NCBI GenBank assembly: GCA_963724365.1
Contig: CAVRUR010000009.1
Coordinates: 43,770 to 107,769 of the forward strand
DNA length: 64,000 bases
Direction: 5' to 3'
Source of the DNA: JALORV01 sp963724365
Lineage (GTDB): Bacteria; Pseudomonadota; Gammaproteobacteria; Burkholderiales; Burkholderiaceae_F
Shown here: positions 27,115 through 36,208 of the stretch, piece after piece
How the letters are laid out: each line of letters opens with the position of its first letter
Position numbering within the stretch: the first letter of the stretch is position 1
Notes under the pieces: generated by a model
What the model saw: the letters and a program-made list of their open reading frames with translations, nothing else
Told to the model about the DNA's origin: nothing
The model's database searches: none
Program-made: the position numbers and the translations under genes

Positions 27115-28230
27115 ATGCCGGGCGCTGATCTCGCCGCGCTTTCCACTGTCGTCCTGACCGCAACCTTCGCGTTGGCCTTTGCGTTCGGCGCGATCGTGCA
27201 GCGGACGAACTTCTGCACGATGGGCAGCGTGGCGGACATCGTCAACTTCGGCGACTGGACGCGGATGCGGCAATGGCTGCTGGCGATCGCGGTGGCCGTC
27301 GGCGGGACGACGCTGATCGACGCTGCAGGGGTGATCGACGTCAGCGCGAGCTACTACACCTCGACGCGGTTCACTCCCCTGGCCTACGTCGTCGGCGGAC
27401 TGCTGTTCGGCTTCGGCATGGTGCTCGTCGGCGGCTGCGGGTCCAAGTCGCTGGTGCGCGCCGGCGCGGGCAGCCTCAAGTCGCTCGTCGTGCTGCTCGT
27501 GCTCGCGGTCGTCGCCTACATGACGTTGCGCGGTGCGCTGGCGCTGTTTCGCGTCGGCGTGCTCGAGCGCGTCGGCGTCACGCTATCGAGCCGCCAGGAT
27601 CTGCCGTCATTGCTGGCGACGACGACCGGCGCGCGGACCGCGTGGCATCTGGGCCTCGGCCTGGCGCTGGCCACCTTGCTCGCCGCCTTCGCCTTGCGCG
27701 ATCGCACCTTCCTCACCTTCGACAACCTTCTGGCCGGCATTGGCATCGGCAGCGTCATCGTCGCGGTCTGGGTCGTATCGGGTCACATCGGTCATGTGGC
27801 CGAGCATCCGCAGACCCTGGACGAAGTCTTCCTGCGCACCAACTCGCGCCAGATGGAATCCTTGTCATTCGTGGCACCGGTCGCGTGGACACTCGACTTC
27901 CTGCTGTTCGCCAGTGATACGAGCAAGGAGTTGACGATCGGCATCGTCGCGGTACTCGGCATGTTCACCGGGTCGGCGGTCTATGCCGTGGCAACGGGCC
28001 GCTTCCGCTGGGAGGGCTTTCGCGATACGGAGGACACCGCAAACCATATCGTCGGAGCCGCCCTGATGGGGTTCGGTGGCGTTACCGCGCTGGGCTGCAC
28101 GATCGGACAGGGCTTGTCGGGCGTATCGACACTGGCGGCGGGTTCGTTCATCGCGCTGGCCGGCATCATCGTCGGCGCGGTACTCGGTATCCGGTACCAG
28201 GCCTGGCGAATCGAGCGCATCACCGGATGA
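27115..28230 (+). CDS. YeeE/YedE family membrane transporter
   Basis: Integral membrane protein of 371 residues with about nine hydrophobic segments. It carries the family's Cys motifs: TNFCTMG near residue 30, LVGGCGSKSLVRAGAGS near 105, and ALGCTIGQGLSG near 325. Family members include thiosulfate importers (TsuA) and selenium- or sulfur-related transporters, in which these Cys residues relay substrate. The ATG at 27115 is used; the upstream extension is Pro/Arg-rich and unlikely. No partner gene for sulfur metabolism is adjacent, apart from soxX 19 kb away. Substrate is therefore unassigned. Confidence 0.85.
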   Translation: MPGADLAALSTVVLTATFALAFAFGAIVQRTNFCTMGSVADIVNFGDWTRMRQWLLAIAVAVGGTTLIDAAGVIDVSASYYTSTRFTPLAYVVGGLLFGFGMVLVGGCGSKSLVRAGAGSLKSLVVLLVLAVVAYMTLRGALALFRVGVLERVGVTLSSRQDLPSLLATTTGARTAWHLGLGLALATLLAAFALRDRTFLTFDNLLAGIGIGSVIVAVWVVSGHIGHVAEHPQTLDEVFLRTNSRQMESLSFVAPVAWTLDFLLFASDTSKELTIGIVAVLGMFTGSAVYAVATGRFRWEGFRDTEDTANHIVGAALMGFGGVTALGCTIGQGLSGVSTLAAGSFIALAGIIVGAVLGIRYQAWRIERITG

Positions 28231-28347
28231 GTCAGCCCGTCTTTGGGCTCTCCTTGACCCGGCGACTTGCACTGCGCGCCGAAGCGCACCATGCTTGGCT
28301 TTCCTTTGCCGCCACGCGCGGCACTTAGCCAAGCGTCAAGGGCCATC

Positions 28348-29298
28348 GTGGAAAAGAAATTCGCCTCCCAGGCTGACCTCGAGGTCAAGAAGGTCAGCTT
28401 CGACCAGCTGTCCGACAATGCCTATGCCTACACGGCCGAGGGCGATCCCAATACCGGCATCGTCATTGGCGACGACGCGGTGATGGTGATCGATGCCCAG
28501 GCCACGCCGGTGATGGCGCAGGACGTGATCCGCCACATCCGCAGCGTGACCGACAAGCCGATCAAGTACGTGACGCTGACCCACTATCACGCGGTGCGCG
28601 TGCTCGGCGCGTCAGGCTACCAACCACAGCAGATCATCGCCAGCCGCGACACCTACGACCTGATCGTCGAGCGTGGCGAGCAGGACATGAAAAGCGAGAT
28701 CGAGCGCTTTCCGCGGCTGTTCCAGGCCGTCGAGTCGGTGCCGGGGCTGACCTGGCCGACGATCGTGTTCGACAGCCGCCTCACGCTCTGGATGGGCAAG
28801 CTGCAGGTCGAGATCATGCAGCTGGGCCGCGGCCACACCAAGGGCGACACGGTGGTCTGGCTGCCGCAGCAGAAGATCCTGTTCTCGGGTGACCTGGTCG
28901 AGTACGACGCCACGCCGTACACCGGCGATGCGTATCTCACCGACTGGCCGTCCACGCTCGATGCCATCGCGGCACTGCAGCCGCAGAAGCTCGTTCCGGG
29001 CCGCGGGGCGGCGCTGCAGTCGCCCGAGGCCGTGAGATCGGGTCTCGACGGCACGCGCGCGTTCGTGACGTCGATGTTCGAGTCCGTCAGGACGGGTGCG
29101 CGCGCCGGGCGCGACCTGCGGGCGGTCTATCGTGAAACCTACGAAGCGCTGAAGCCGCAGTTCGGGCATTGGGTGATCTTTGATCATTGCCTGCCGTTCG
29201 ACGTCAGCCGTGCGTACGATGAGGCGACCGGCCATGTGCATCCGCGCATCTGGACCGCGCAGCGGGACAAGGACATGTGGCAGAGCCTCGAAGGCTAG
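28348..29298 (+). CDS. Metallo-beta-lactamase-fold hydrolase with atypical metal motif
   Basis: A 316-residue MBL-fold protein starting at GTG 28348. The fold is seen in GIVIGDDAVMVIDAQATP, the strand ending YVTLTHYH, GRGHTKGDTVVWLPQQKILFSGDL and the C-terminal GRGAALQSPEAV. The canonical HxHxDH metal motif reads HYHAVRVLGA here: the first two His are kept but the Asp-His pair is missing. I associate this variant with a burkholderial subfamily found beside aromatic monooxygenase genes. It lies 56 bp ahead of the FAD monooxygenase, so a shared pathway is likely; the reaction is unknown. Confidence 0.8.
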   Translation: MEKKFASQADLEVKKVSFDQLSDNAYAYTAEGDPNTGIVIGDDAVMVIDAQATPVMAQDVIRHIRSVTDKPIKYVTLTHYHAVRVLGASGYQPQQIIASRDTYDLIVERGEQDMKSEIERFPRLFQAVESVPGLTWPTIVFDSRLTLWMGKLQVEIMQLGRGHTKGDTVVWLPQQKILFSGDLVEYDATPYTGDAYLTDWPSTLDAIAALQPQKLVPGRGAALQSPEAVRSGLDGTRAFVTSMFESVRTGARAGRDLRAVYRETYEALKPQFGHWVIFDHCLPFDVSRAYDEATGHVHPRIWTAQRDKDMWQSLEG

Positions 29299-29354
29299 CG
29301 ACGCGCAACGAGGCTCCGGCGTGCCTTCCACGTACACCCCGCCCGAATATCCGT

Positions 29355-30978
29355 ATGTTGACGCCGCCCGAGATCGCGGCGGGCGGGGTGGCGCGCACGC
29401 AGGTCGCAATCGTCGGTGCCGGGCCGGTCGGGCTGGCGGCGGCAATCGACCTGGCTCAGCAGGGCATTGCCTTCATCATCGTCGACGACAACAACACCGT
29501 GAGCGTCGGCTCGCGCGCGATCTGCTATGCCAAGCGTGCACTGGAGATCCTTGATCGCCTCGGCTGCGGCGAGCCGATCTGCGCGCGCGGCGTGAGCTGG
29601 AAAGTCGGCAAGGTCTACTTTCACGACGAGCTTGCCTACCAGTTCGACCTGCTGCCGGAGCCGGGCCACAAGCGGCCGGCCTTCGTCAATCTGCAGCAGT
29701 ACCACCTCGAGGAAGCGCTGGTCGACCGCCTTGCAGCGCTCGGCCACGCGCGTGCGCTGGAGGAACAAGGCGGTCGGCATCGAGCAGGACGCAGCGGGGG
29801 CACGGCTGGACGTCGAGACGCCGGACGGTCGCTACACGATCGCCGCCGACTATGTCATCGCCGCCGATGGCGCACGCAGTCCACTGCGCGACATGCTGGG
29901 ACTCGAATGGAAGGGCCAGGTGTTCCGCGACCGCTTCCTGATTGCCGACGTGCACATGAAGGCCGAGTTTCCGACCGAGCGCTGGTTCTGGTTCGACCCG
30001 CCGTTCCATCCCGGGCAATCGGCGCTGCTGCACCGGCAGGCCGACGATGTCTGGCGCATCGACTTCCAGCTCGGCTGGGACGCCGATCCGGACGAGGAGA
30101 AGCAGCCGGAGCGCGTGGTCCCGCGCATCCGGGCGATGCTGGGCGACGAACGACCGTTCGAGCTCGAGTGGGTCAGCGTCTACACGTTCCAGTGCCGACG
30201 TCTCGATCGCTTCGTGCATGGCCGCGTGATCTTCGTCGGCGACGCCGCGCATCAGGTTTCGCCCTTCGGCGCTCGTGGCGCCAACAGCGGCTTCCAGGAC
30301 ACCGACAACCTCGTCTGGAAGCTCGCGCGTGTGCTGCGTGGCCAGTCGCCGGCGTCGCTGCTCGCGAGCTATGACAGCGAACGCGTCGAGGCCGCCGACG
30401 AAAACCTCCTGAACTCGACGCGGGCGACCGACTTCATCACGCCGAAGAGCCCGGCGAGCCGCGTCTTTCGCGACGCGGTGCTGTCGCTGTCACAGCGTTT
30501 TGCGTTCGCTCGCCGCCTGGTCAACAGTGGCCGGCTGTCGATGCCGACCACGCATCGCGGCAGCCCGCTGTCGACGATCGATCGCGACGCATTCGCCGGT
30601 GCGATGGTGCCGGGTGCGCCTGCCGCCGACGCGCCGGTACGGGTGCGAGGCCGCATTGGCTGGTTGCTCGACGAAATTGGCGGGCACTTCGAACTGCTGG
30701 TCTTCGCGCCGGTGGCGCCGGCGGTCCTGGACGATCTGCAGCGCTCGCTGGGTGCCGAACTGCGCCTGCATGTGATCGCACAGCGTCTGACCGACGACAG
30801 AGCCGACTTACACGTGATGGAGGATGTGCAGGGGCTGGTACGGCAGCGCTACGACGGCGCCCCGGGAACCGCGTATCTGCTGCGGCCGGATCAGCATGTC
30901 GCAGCGCGCTGGCACAACGTCGATCCAACAGTGGTGCGCGAAGCGCTGGCGCGCGCGCAGGGCCGCACGGGACACTGA
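29355..30978 (+). CDS. FAD-dependent aromatic monooxygenase, MhpA-like (frameshifted)
   Basis: Flavoprotein hydroxylase of about 540 residues once repaired. The N-terminal Rossmann motif is VAIVGAGPVGLAAAIDLAQQ; the second FAD motif is FVGDAAHQVSPFGARGANSG; DG-type motif is VIAADGARSPLR. The frame breaks near 29750-29760: LAALGHA continues out of frame, while VRWRNKAVGIEQDAAGARLDV and all later codons are one base on. Dropping one base from GCGCGTGCGC joins them. The family hydroxylates phenolic or phenylpropanoid acids. Adjacent MBL and DUF2783 genes form a recurring set, and the neighbouring paa genes support an aromatic role. Confidence 0.85.
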
Positions 30979-30983
30979 AATGT

Positions 30984-31060
30984 CGGACCCCCACGCTCAC
31001 TTTGTTCGCTGCCCCCCGAGGGGGCGCTCGGTGCCCTTCGGGGCGGCCGGGCAGGCACCG
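30984..31060. repeat. GC-rich palindromic spacer of Burkholderiales type
   Basis: Contains nested inverted repeats: CCCCCCGAGGGGGC and GGTGCCCTTCGGGGC, preceded by CCCACGCTCACTTTGTTCGC. I recall spacers of this wording as abundant between genes in Burkholderiales. It separates the monooxygenase from the DUF2783 gene. Confidence 0.6.
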
Positions 31061-31062
31061 AG

Positions 31063-31261
31063 ATGACCCTCAATACCGAACCCAACATCGACGCGGCCGG
31101 ACGACTTCTACCAGGCGCTGATCGATGCACACGCGGGTCTGACCGACGCGCAGAGCGCGGCACTGAACGCGCGCCTCATCCTGCTGCTGGCCAATCAGGT
31201 GGGTGACATCGACACCCTGCGCGCCGCGATCGCAGCGGCGCGTGAGGGACTGGACCGCTAG
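31063..31261 (+). CDS. DUF2783 domain protein (frameshifted small gene)
   Basis: Small protein of about 65 residues. From ATG 31063 the frame reads MTLNTEPNIDA, then breaks at the GG of GCGGCCGG (31095-31096). Removing one G gives DAPDDFYQALIDAHAGLTD and then ALNARLILLLANQVGDIDTL, the DUF2783 pattern, up to TAG at 31259-31261. Its stop codon and that of the convergent paaY share a single CTAG. DUF2783 proteins typically neighbour MhpA-like monooxygenases; they may be a small accessory or regulatory subunit, though this is unproven. Confidence 0.7.
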
Positions 31262-31866
31262 TCGCGTTTCGTCGCCAGCAGCGGCACGACGCCGTCGACC
31301 TCGATCGCGATCCGCTTGCGGCCGGCCTCGACCGCGGCGAGCGGAGGGACTTCGCGCAGCGTGTGCAGGCTGCGACGGGTCAGGTCCTGGTAACTGCGCG
31401 TGCCGCTCACCTTCCAGCTCACCTCATCGTCCGACAGTGTCCGGATCACCTTGGCGGGTGTGCCGACCGCGAGCGCGCGTGGCGGAATGACCATGCCGGC
31501 CTTGACGAAGGCGCAGGCCGCGACGATGGCCGACTCGCCGATGACGGCCTCGTCCATGACGACGGCGTTCATGCCGACCATCGCGTTCTTCCTGACCACG
31601 CAGCCGTGCAGGATCGCGCCGTGGCCGATGTGGCCGTCCTCCTCAACGACGGTGTCGGTGCCCGGGAAGCCGTGCATCACGCAGTTGTCCTGCACGTTGC
31701 TGCCACGCTCGAGGATGATGCGGCCGAAGTCGCCGCGCAGGCTCGCGTGCGGCGCGACGTAGCAGCCGGGCCCGACGATGACGTCGCCGATCAGCGTCGC
31801 CGTCGGATGCACGAACGCCGTCGGATCGACCACCGGCACCAATCCGTTGATTTCGTAGCAGGGCAC
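31258..31866 (-). CDS. paaY: Phenylacetic acid degradation protein PaaY (gamma-carbonic-anhydrase-like)
   Basis: Hexapeptide-repeat protein of 202 residues forming a left-handed beta-helix. The pattern DPTAFVHPTATLIGDVIVG and the His-bearing turns in MHGFPGTDTVVEEDGHIGHGAILHG match the gamma-CA metal site. The C-terminal VSGTRSYQDLTRRSLHTL is typical of PaaY. PaaY is a thioesterase-like safety enzyme that removes dead-end CoA adducts when ring-opening fails. It is transcribed together with, and downstream of, paaN. Confidence 0.92.
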   Translation of the reverse strand: MPCYEINGLVPVVDPTAFVHPTATLIGDVIVGPGCYVAPHASLRGDFGRIILERGSNVQDNCVMHGFPGTDTVVEEDGHIGHGAILHGCVVRKNAMVGMNAVVMDEAVIGESAIVAACAFVKAGMVIPPRALAVGTPAKVIRTLSDDEVSWKVSGTRSYQDLTRRSLHTLREVPPLAAVEAGRKRIAIEVDGVVPLLATKRD

Positions 31867-31892
31867 GGCGTCTCCTATGCCTTTTCGTTGCT

Positions 31893-32003
31893 TTCTTTTG
31901 AAAAGGGGTCGGGCGCCCGGCCGCTCCGAAGCCCGACCCTCTAACTAGTCGCTGCGAGTGCACGTGCGAGCCGTAGGCTCGCGTACACGAGCAGCGCCTA
32001 ACT
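31893..32003 (-). repeat. Double-hairpin repeat, copy 2 (downstream of paaN)
   Basis: Inverted copy of the 26076-26193 element. On the minus strand it runs AAGTTAGGCGCTGCTCGTGTACGCGA, a GAGCC-TAC-GGCTC loop, TCGCACGTGCACTCGCAGCG, linker CTAGTTAGAG, then GGGTCGGGC...GCCCGACCCCTTTT. The closing stem is CGCTGC/GCAGCG, where copy 1 has CGTTCC/GGAACG, and the second stem is likewise changed on both sides. It begins at the paaN stop codon. The terminal CCCCTTTT favours a terminator role here. Confidence 0.75.
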
Positions 32004-33662
32004 TACATGCCAGCGCCTCTGGATGATGCGGAATCGGTTCGCGACGAACGCGCTGTCGGTGTAGCTCGCATTCGCGGAAGGGTTGGCTCCGGTTGCGTGG
32101 AAGTCCGAGAACGCGGCCGACTGGTTCACGAATACGTTGCTGGTAAGGTTGACTGACAGTGCCACTCCGGCGCGTAGCGTCGCGGCTGTCATCGCGTCGA
32201 TGATCTCCTGCCGGGTCGAGTACAGGCCCACCGTCAGCGCGCCGTGTTCCTTCACGACTCGTTCTGACAGCGCTACAGCCGAGAGCGCATCCGGCACCTG
32301 GACGACAAAACTGATCGGGCCGAAGCGCTCCTGCATGTAGGCCGCCTCGTTGCCGGCATCGCACTTGAGCAGCACCGGTGCCCGCACCTGGGCGGCCGGG
32401 AACTCGGGATTCTCGATCCGGCGCGATGCCAGCACCACGTCAGCCAGCGTCGGGACGTTGTCGATCCGCGCCAGCGTATCGGGCGACTGGATCGCTCCGA
32501 GCACGGCCGTCGCGGTCGCCGGGTCGGAAAGGAACTTGTCAATCGCCACGCCAAGGTCGGCGGCGACCTGGTCGAAGCTCTTGTGGCCTTCATCGGTGTC
32601 GATACCACCGGCCGGGACGAAAAGATCCTGCGTCGTCGTGCACATCTGTCCCGAGTACAGGCACAGCGTGAACGCCAGGTTGCGCAGCATCGCCTTGTAG
32701 CTGTCGGTCGACTCGATCACGACGTTGTTGACTCCGGCGAGCTCCGCATAGACCTGAGCCTGGCGCGCGTGATCGATCAGCCAGCGTCCGAACGCATTGC
32801 TGCCGGTGAAGTCGATCGACTTCACGGCCGGATTCGTGGCGAGCGCCTGCGTGACCTTCGGGTCCTCGATCACCGCGAGCGTCAGCAGGTTGGGATCGAT
32901 GCCGTTCTCACGCAGGACATCGCGCAGGATCCTCACGCTGATCGCGGCGGGCAGCACGGCATTCGGATGCGGCTTGACGATGACCGGGTTGCCGGTGGCC
33001 AGCGCGGCAAAGAGTCCCGGATAGGTGTTCCAGGTGGGAAACGTGGCGCAGCCGATCACGAGTGCGACGCCGCGCCCGACGACCTCGAAGCGCTTTTCCA
33101 TCACCATCGGCGGGTTCTTGCCCTGCGGCTTTTCCCACCGCGCGCTGGCCGGCACGAAGCTCATCTCCCGGTACGCGTAGGTGATGGCTTCGAGGGCGCG
33201 GTCCTGCGCATGCGGCCCGCCCGCCTGGAACGCCATCATCCAGCCTTGTCCGGTCGTGATCATCACCGCGTGCGCGATTTCGAAGCTGGCCTTGTTGATG
33301 CGGACCAGGGCCTCGAGCAGGATGCCGGTACGCCCTTCGACGCCGAGCTGCTGCCACGCGGGCATGGCCGCGAGGCCCGCATCGATCAGCGCCTGCGGAT
33401 CGCACAACGGATAACCGATGTCGAGCGTCACGCCATAGGGCGACTTTTCCGTTGTGGCCCACCCGAGCCGGCCCGGCTGGTCCAGCTCGAAGTGTTTGCC
33501 GCGGTGTCCGAGTGCGGCCGCCTTCCCGTCGTCGCTCGCTGTCTCGCCATAGACCTTGGGGCTCGGCTGCTCCGGGAACGCGGACCAGTAGCCGCGCGTG
33601 CGGATGGCGTCGAGCGCGCCGTCCAGCAATGTGCGGTGCCTTTCGAACAGTGGGTGGGTCAA
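31998..33662 (-). CDS. paaN: Phenylacetic acid degradation protein PaaN
   Basis: Aldehyde-dehydrogenase-superfamily protein of 554 residues. TTG at 33662, five bases after GGAG in CAGGAGACCGAG, is the most likely start (LTHPLFERHRTLLDGALDA); no suitable ATG exists. Motifs include GCATFPTWNTYPGLFAAL, SIDFTGSNAFGRWL and the catalytic-Cys region CLYSGQMCTTTQDLF. PaaN-type proteins replace the PaaZ dehydrogenase domain in many betaproteobacteria and oxidise the ring-opened semialdehyde. It is divergent from paaG with a 204-bp regulatory gap and has a structured repeat at its end. Confidence 0.9.
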   Translation of the reverse strand: MTHPLFERHRTLLDGALDAIRTRGYWSAFPEQPSPKVYGETASDDGKAAALGHRGKHFELDQPGRLGWATTEKSPYGVTLDIGYPLCDPQALIDAGLAAMPAWQQLGVEGRTGILLEALVRINKASFEIAHAVMITTGQGWMMAFQAGGPHAQDRALEAITYAYREMSFVPASARWEKPQGKNPPMVMEKRFEVVGRGVALVIGCATFPTWNTYPGLFAALATGNPVIVKPHPNAVLPAAISVRILRDVLRENGIDPNLLTLAVIEDPKVTQALATNPAVKSIDFTGSNAFGRWLIDHARQAQVYAELAGVNNVVIESTDSYKAMLRNLAFTLCLYSGQMCTTTQDLFVPAGGIDTDEGHKSFDQVAADLGVAIDKFLSDPATATAVLGAIQSPDTLARIDNVPTLADVVLASRRIENPEFPAAQVRAPVLLKCDAGNEAAYMQERFGPISFVVQVPDALSAVALSERVVKEHGALTVGLYSTRQEIIDAMTAATLRAGVALSVNLTSNVFVNQSAAFSDFHATGANPSANASYTDSAFVANRFRIIQRRWHVS

Positions 33663-33752
33663 CTCGGTCTCCTGTGATTGGCGGTGGTGCGATGCGGCAG
33701 CGCTTGCGCGGGTGTTGAGCGGATGATGCGAACCGGATCGCGCAAGCATGAC

Positions 33753-33782
33753 TTGTCAGCAGTGAACCGGCAAAGCTACTAT
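33753..33782 (+). promoter_or_regulatory. Promoter of the paaG-led operon
   Basis: TTGTCA (33753-33758) and TACTAT (33777-33782) with an 18-bp spacer, close to the sigma-70 consensus. It is placed 85 bp ahead of paaG in the divergent gap and immediately followed by a palindromic operator candidate. Confidence 0.6.
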
Positions 33783-33785
33783 TGA

Positions 33786-33801
33786 TTGAACGGTCGGTCA
33801 A
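33786..33801. promoter_or_regulatory. Candidate PaaR/TetR operator
   Basis: TTGAACGGTCGGTCAA has matching TTGA/TCAA ends and lies three bases after the -10 box, overlapping the expected transcription start. A repressor bound here would block the paa promoter. The TetR gene at 41831 is the obvious candidate binder. Confidence 0.45.
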
Positions 33802-33866
33802 CGAATCCGGCGCGTGCACGGCGCGTGTGCCGGTGACGCAGGACCCGACCGCGGAGACAATCCCCG

Positions 33867-34664
33867 ATGGCTTACACGTTCGAGTCCGTCCGCCTCGACA
33901 TGGCGGACGGTGTGGCGACCCTGACGCTCAACCGGCCCGACCGGTTGAACAGCTTCACCGTCGCCATGCATGGCGAAGTCCGTGCCGCCCTCGATGCGGT
34001 CGATGCGGACCGCTCCGTCCGTTGCCTGGTGTTGACCGGTGCCGGCCGCGGATTCTGTGCCGGCCAGGATCTCGCGGATCGGGCGGTGGCACCGGGTAGC
34101 GATGCTCTCGACCTCGGCGCGTCGATCGAGAACTACTACAAGCCGCTGTTGCTGCGACTGCGCGGCCTGCGCATGCCGACGATCTGCGCGGTCAACGGAG
34201 TGGCGGCCGGTGCCGGCGCGAACATCCCGTTCGCATGCGACCTGGTGCTCGCTGCACGGTCTGCGAGTTTCATTCAGTCCTTCTCAAAGCTCGGCCTGGT
34301 GCCGGATTGCGGCGGCACCTGGTGGTTGCCGCGACTGGTCGGACCGGCGCGTGCGATGGGCCTGACGCTGCTGGGCGATAAGGTCCCGGCGGCGCAGGCC
34401 GAGGCCTGGGGCCTGATCTGGCGATCCGTTGAAGACGATGAACTGATGCCGACCGTCGCGGCGCTTGCGCGCCAGCTGGCCGCGGGACCGACACAGGGGT
34501 ACGTGAAGACGCGTCACGCGATCGATGCCGCGCTGGGACTTTCGTTCGCTGAAGCGCTCGACGTCGAACGCGACGCGCAGCGTGAACTCGGTCGCTCGGA
34601 CGACTATCGCGAAGGTGTGACCGCGTTCATGGAGAAGCGCGCGCCGCGCTTCACGGGTAACTGA
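33867..34664 (+). CDS. paaG: 1,2-epoxyphenylacetyl-CoA isomerase PaaG
   Basis: Enoyl-CoA hydratase/isomerase-family protein of 265 residues. It converts ring-1,2-epoxyphenylacetyl-CoA to the oxepin. Crotonase motifs are VATLTLNRPDRLNSFT, the oxyanion region GAGRGFCAGQDLADR, and AVNGVAAGAGANIPFACDLVLA. The segment SFSKLGLVPDCGGTWWLPRLVG with its Asp corresponds to the catalytic region in PaaG. First gene of the plus-strand paa operon, 2 bp before paaH. Confidence 0.93.
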   Translation: MAYTFESVRLDMADGVATLTLNRPDRLNSFTVAMHGEVRAALDAVDADRSVRCLVLTGAGRGFCAGQDLADRAVAPGSDALDLGASIENYYKPLLLRLRGLRMPTICAVNGVAAGAGANIPFACDLVLAARSASFIQSFSKLGLVPDCGGTWWLPRLVGPARAMGLTLLGDKVPAAQAEAWGLIWRSVEDDELMPTVAALARQLAAGPTQGYVKTRHAIDAALGLSFAEALDVERDAQRELGRSDDYREGVTAFMEKRAPRFTGN

Positions 34665-34666
34665 CG

Positions 34667-36208
34667 ATGGCCCAAGCACTCGGAAGTGATACGGTGATCG
34701 GCGTCATCGGCGCGGGGGCAATGGGCGCAGGCATTGCGCAGGTGGCGGCGCAGTCGGGGCATCGTGTCCTGCTGGCTGATGCACAGCCGGGTGCCGTGGC
34801 TCGCGCCGCCGCAACGATGGCGCAGAGCCTGCAGGCACTGGCGGAACGCGGCAAGCTGGGTGCGGAGGAGGCGCGCGCCGTGCCCGCGCGCATACAGCCG
34901 TCCGAGCTGATGGACTTCGCTGCCTGCGGGCTCGTGATCGAGGCGGTCGTCGAGGACCTCGACGTCAAGCGCTCCTTGCTGAGGCAACTTGAAGCGATCG
35001 TCGGGCAGGACTGCATTCTCGCGACCAATACCTCGTCACTGTCGGTGACAGCGATCGCCGCGGGTATGGAGCACCCGCACCGCGTCGTCGGCATGCACTT
35101 CTTCAATCCGGCCACGCGCATGAAACTGGTCGAAGTGATCAGCGGCGTCGAGACAACGCCCGAAGTCGCTGAGGCCGTATTCGCCACCGCCGAGGCGTGG
35201 GGCAAGAAAGCGGCGTATGCGAAGTCGACACCGGGCTTCATCGTCAATCGCATCGCGCGACCCTTCTATGGCGAGGCGTGGCGCGCGTACACCGAGGGTG
35301 CGGCCGATGCGGCCACCATCGACGCGATCGTGCGCGACTGCGGCGGTTTTCCGATGGGCCCGTTCGAGCTGATGGATCTCATCGGCCATGACGTGAACTT
35401 CGCGGTCAGCAAATCGGTGTTCGACGCGACCTTCGGTGAGCGTCGCTACGCGCCGTCGCTGGCGCAGCAGGAACTCGTGCGCGCCGGCCGGTTGGGACGC
35501 AAGACGGGCCATGGCATCTACGACTATCGCGAAGGGGCGAAGCGGCCGACACCCCGCGTGGAGGCGGGTGCCGAACCGGTGCAGCGCGTGGTTGCGGTCG
35601 GATCGCTCGGCATCGCCACGCCGATCATCGCGCGGCTGGAACGCGCCGGCATCGACGTCGTGCGCGTGCAGGGTCCGCGCGCCGCGCAGGAGGTTTCGTC
35701 CGGCTGGCTGGAGATCGGCGCCGCGCGCCTGATGATGACCGATGGGCGCCCGGCAACACGCCGGGCGATGGAGGACCAGCATGAACACCTCGTGCTGTTC
35801 GACCTGGCGCTTGACTATGCGAAGACGCCGCGCCTCGGGCTGGCCCCCGCCGACCAGTGCGGCCAGGCGGCCTTCCGATCGGTCTGCGCGACACTCGGCC
35901 GGGCCGGGTTCGCGTGTTCACCACTCGACGATGTCGCCGGACTGGTCGTGCTGCGGCTGATCGCGATGCTGGTCAACGAAGCGGCCGATGCCGTGGCGTA
36001 TGGCGTGTGCAGCCCGGAGGCGATCGACGTGGCGATGCGCTACGGCGTCAACTACCCGCGCGGGCCGATGGAGTGGTCGGAACAGGTGGGGCTTGCGGTC
36101 TTTGCGCGCGCGCTCGCGAACCTGCGCGAACACTATGGCGAGGAGCGCTATCGCACATCGTCGCTGATCGCACGCAAGGGCTACACGGGAGCTGGATTTC
36201 ATGGATGA
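34667..36208 (+). CDS. paaH: 3-hydroxyacyl-CoA dehydrogenase PaaH
   Basis: NAD-dependent dehydrogenase of 513 residues that oxidises 3-hydroxyadipyl-CoA. The NAD-binding motif is GVIGAGAMGAGIAQVAA. The substrate-domain signature includes NTSSLSVTAIAAG, GMHFFNPATRMKLVEVI and TPGFIVNRIARPFYGEAW. A second C-terminal dehydrogenase-like domain (about residues 300-513) ends EHYGEERYRTSSLIARKGYTG, typical of PaaH. It overlaps paaI by eight bases. Confidence 0.94.
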   Translation: MAQALGSDTVIGVIGAGAMGAGIAQVAAQSGHRVLLADAQPGAVARAAATMAQSLQALAERGKLGAEEARAVPARIQPSELMDFAACGLVIEAVVEDLDVKRSLLRQLEAIVGQDCILATNTSSLSVTAIAAGMEHPHRVVGMHFFNPATRMKLVEVISGVETTPEVAEAVFATAEAWGKKAAYAKSTPGFIVNRIARPFYGEAWRAYTEGAADAATIDAIVRDCGGFPMGPFELMDLIGHDVNFAVSKSVFDATFGERRYAPSLAQQELVRAGRLGRKTGHGIYDYREGAKRPTPRVEAGAEPVQRVVAVGSLGIATPIIARLERAGIDVVRVQGPRAAQEVSSGWLEIGAARLMMTDGRPATRRAMEDQHEHLVLFDLALDYAKTPRLGLAPADQCGQAAFRSVCATLGRAGFACSPLDDVAGLVVLRLIAMLVNEAADAVAYGVCSPEAIDVAMRYGVNYPRGPMEWSEQVGLAVFARALANLREHYGEERYRTSSLIARKGYTGAGFHG

